In this document: in pieces, positions 6,334 to 7,306 of the stretch | Numbering within the stretch: the first letter of the stretch is position 1 | How the letters are laid out: every line of letters starts with the position of its first letter | Assembly: GCA_024653385.1 (NCBI GenBank) | Contig: JANLFZ010000313.1 | Span: 1-7,306, forward strand | Source: Thermoguttaceae bacterium | GTDB taxonomy: Bacteria > Planctomycetota > Planctomycetia > Pirellulales > Thermoguttaceae | Reading direction: 5' to 3' | DNA length: 7,306 bases | The notes under the pieces: generated by a model | The model's input: the letters and a program-made list of their open reading frames with translations, nothing else | The model's database searches: none | What the model was told of the DNA's origin: nothing | Made by a program: the position numbers and the translations under genes

Positions 6334-7301
6334 GGCAAGGGAGAGGATTCGCACATTGGGGTGGGGTATTGCGGGATGACGCCGGCCCGGCCGCCATACA
6401 GGTACGATCGGATCAGCTCGACTTCGTCGCCCAAGACGAGCACGGCATCGCCCGGGGCCGCGCGGTCCAGTGCCAACGCGATCGCCTCGCGGCGGCGGGG
6501 CACGACTGCGACCTGTTCCGGACGACGGAAACCGCGCAGAACCTCGTCGATCGCCGTCCGCCGATCCGCGGCGCGCCGCCGGCCGGAAGTGACAACGGCC
6601 AACTCGGCCCCGTCCTCCAGGGCGCGCCCCAAACGACGCCAATCGGACGCCTCCAGGTCCGCCTCGGCGCCGACCACGCAAATGAGCCGGCCCGTGACAA
6701 CCTCACGAAGCGCGGCCAGGCACGCGGCCAGGCCCTCCGGCGATCGGGCATGGTCGACAAAAACGCTAAACGGCTGGCCGCACGCGATTGGCTCCAGACG
6801 GCCGGGCACGTAGTCCACGGCCTCCAGGCCGCGGACCACGGTGGGCAGGTCGATCCCGTAGGCCAGGCCGACCGCGGCCGCCAGCAAGCAGTTGGTCACA
6901 TGGTGGTTCCCGATCATCCGCGTGGTCACCGGCATGACCTCGTTGCCGGCGACGAGCAGAAACGTCTGCCCCCCGGGCGACTGCTCGAGAAGTCGCGCCG
7001 TGATCTCGGCAGGCGAGCGGATCCCGACGGTCAGCACGGGCCCATCGATCTGACCAAGGCACTGGTCGCAGAACGGGTCGTCGGCGCTGAGCACGGCAAG
7101 ACCCTCGGGAGCCAGATGCTCGAGAAGCATCGGCCGCGCTCCGTTGTCGGCACGATGCGCCGCACCCGCTTTGGGCCCGAAGGAAGGCCAGCAGGTTACG
7201 CAAACCACGTCGAACTCGGCGCCGGTCGGCCAGCACTCGGCTGCCCCCTCGAGGGGAAGCTCGATAATCGCGGATGGCTGCCCACCAGTGCTCCCACGCG
7301 A
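6330..7301 (-). CDS. MurE-like Mur ligase, 5' part missing, degenerate catalytic motifs
   Basis: This is the central and C-terminal part of a protein resembling MurE, which adds the third peptide residue (usually meso-diaminopimelate) to UDP-MurNAc-L-Ala-D-Glu. The first in-frame start is GTG 7208 (292 residues), but MurE-like sequence continues upstream (AIIELPLEG, TGAEFDVVCVT) to about 7285, so that GTG is not a real start. The frame closes at a TAA (7302-7304) inside an inverted-repeat arm at the window edge. Numbering from GTG 7208, the retained parts are SADDP (41-45), NHHVTNCLLAAA, VPGRLEPI and GRLICVVG. The expected TNxxRDHLDxH segment is CWPSFGPKAG; VDYAHTPDAL is VDHARSPEGL (151-160); GGDRDxxKRPLMGR is EADLEASDWRRLGR; the DNPR motif that recognises diaminopimelate is GRRR (209-212); GKGHE is GDEVE (260-264). 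The usual end is replaced by a short unrelated tail. I infer a non-catalytic or repurposed MurE paralogue, partner of the adjacent murF-like gene. Confidence 0.75.
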   Translation of the reverse strand, partial: SRGSTGGQPSAIIELPLEGAAECWPTGAEFDVVCVTCWPSFGPKAGAAHRADNGARPMLLEHLAPEGLAVLSADDPFCDQCLGQIDGPVLTVGIRSPAEITARLLEQSPGGQTFLLVAGNEVMPVTTRMIGNHHVTNCLLAAAVGLAYGIDLPTVVRGLEAVDYVPGRLEPIACGQPFSVFVDHARSPEGLAACLAALREVVTGRLICVVGAEADLEASDWRRLGRALEDGAELAVVTSGRRRAADRRTAIDEVLRGFRRPEQVAVVPRRREAIALALDRAAPGDAVLVLGDEVELIRSYLYGGRAGVIPQYPTPMCESSPLP

Positions 7302-7306
7302 TTATC
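7263..7306. repeat. 10-bp perfect inverted repeat ending at the window edge
   Basis: GATAATCGCG (7263-7272) and CGCGATTATC (7297-7306) are exact reverse complements separated by 24 bases. The outer arm ends on the last base of the window and contains the in-frame stop that closes the murE-like frame. A fold-back assembly artefact at a contig end would look like this; a natural hairpin is also possible. Confidence 0.7.

Noticed and set aside
6334..6681. A longer murF-like protein extending upstream to 6681
   Set aside because: The frame is open there by chance over the murE-like coding region. The N-terminal MurF domain begins at ATG 6333, where the ATGA overlap fixes the start.

Overview
The window (7,306 bases, GC-rich, strongly G/C at third codon positions) looks like a planctomycete, probably of the Pirellulales type. 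This rests on the wording of the proteins as I know these families, on the hypothetical protein families present, and on short REP-like hairpin repeats between genes. No RNA gene fixes the taxonomy. The odd length and an inverted repeat ending on the last base suggest that the window is a whole metagenomic contig.

Left part, + strand (1-1736): the C-terminal end of a transglutaminase-like protein that keeps the His and Asp motif but has no Cys half. Its reading frame disappears into a REP-like hairpin at 13-43. Next comes a planctomycete hypothetical protein starting at GTG 486. Its frame is cut by an in-frame TGA at 1506-1508 and then runs on for 75 recognisable codons to 1736. Both genes look damaged.

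Middle, + strand (1739-4585): an inverted pair of the same hairpin repeat, then an intact 910-residue secreted right-handed parallel beta-helix protein. It resembles GH141/GH120-type glycoside hydrolases and carries a C-terminal beta-sandwich domain. It is probably an extracytoplasmic polysaccharide-degrading enzyme.

The 362-base convergent intergenic region (4586-4947) contains no gene but holds four successive hairpins. The strongest, a 19-bp stem at 4592-4636, probably acts as a bidirectional terminator.

Right part, - strand (4948-7301): a murE-like gene (5' part missing) and a murF-like gene, joined by a 4-base ATGA overlap. Both keep the overall Mur-ligase layout over their whole visible length. 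In both, almost every hallmark catalytic motif is replaced although the frames stay open: the MurE HLDxH, YAHTP, GGDRD, DNPR and GKGHE motifs, and the MurF P-loop glycine, carbamylated lysine, YNANP and KGSR motifs. No mraY or murD follows. I read them as a divergent, possibly catalytically dead or repurposed MurE/MurF pair rather than the housekeeping enzymes. This is the most interesting content of the window.
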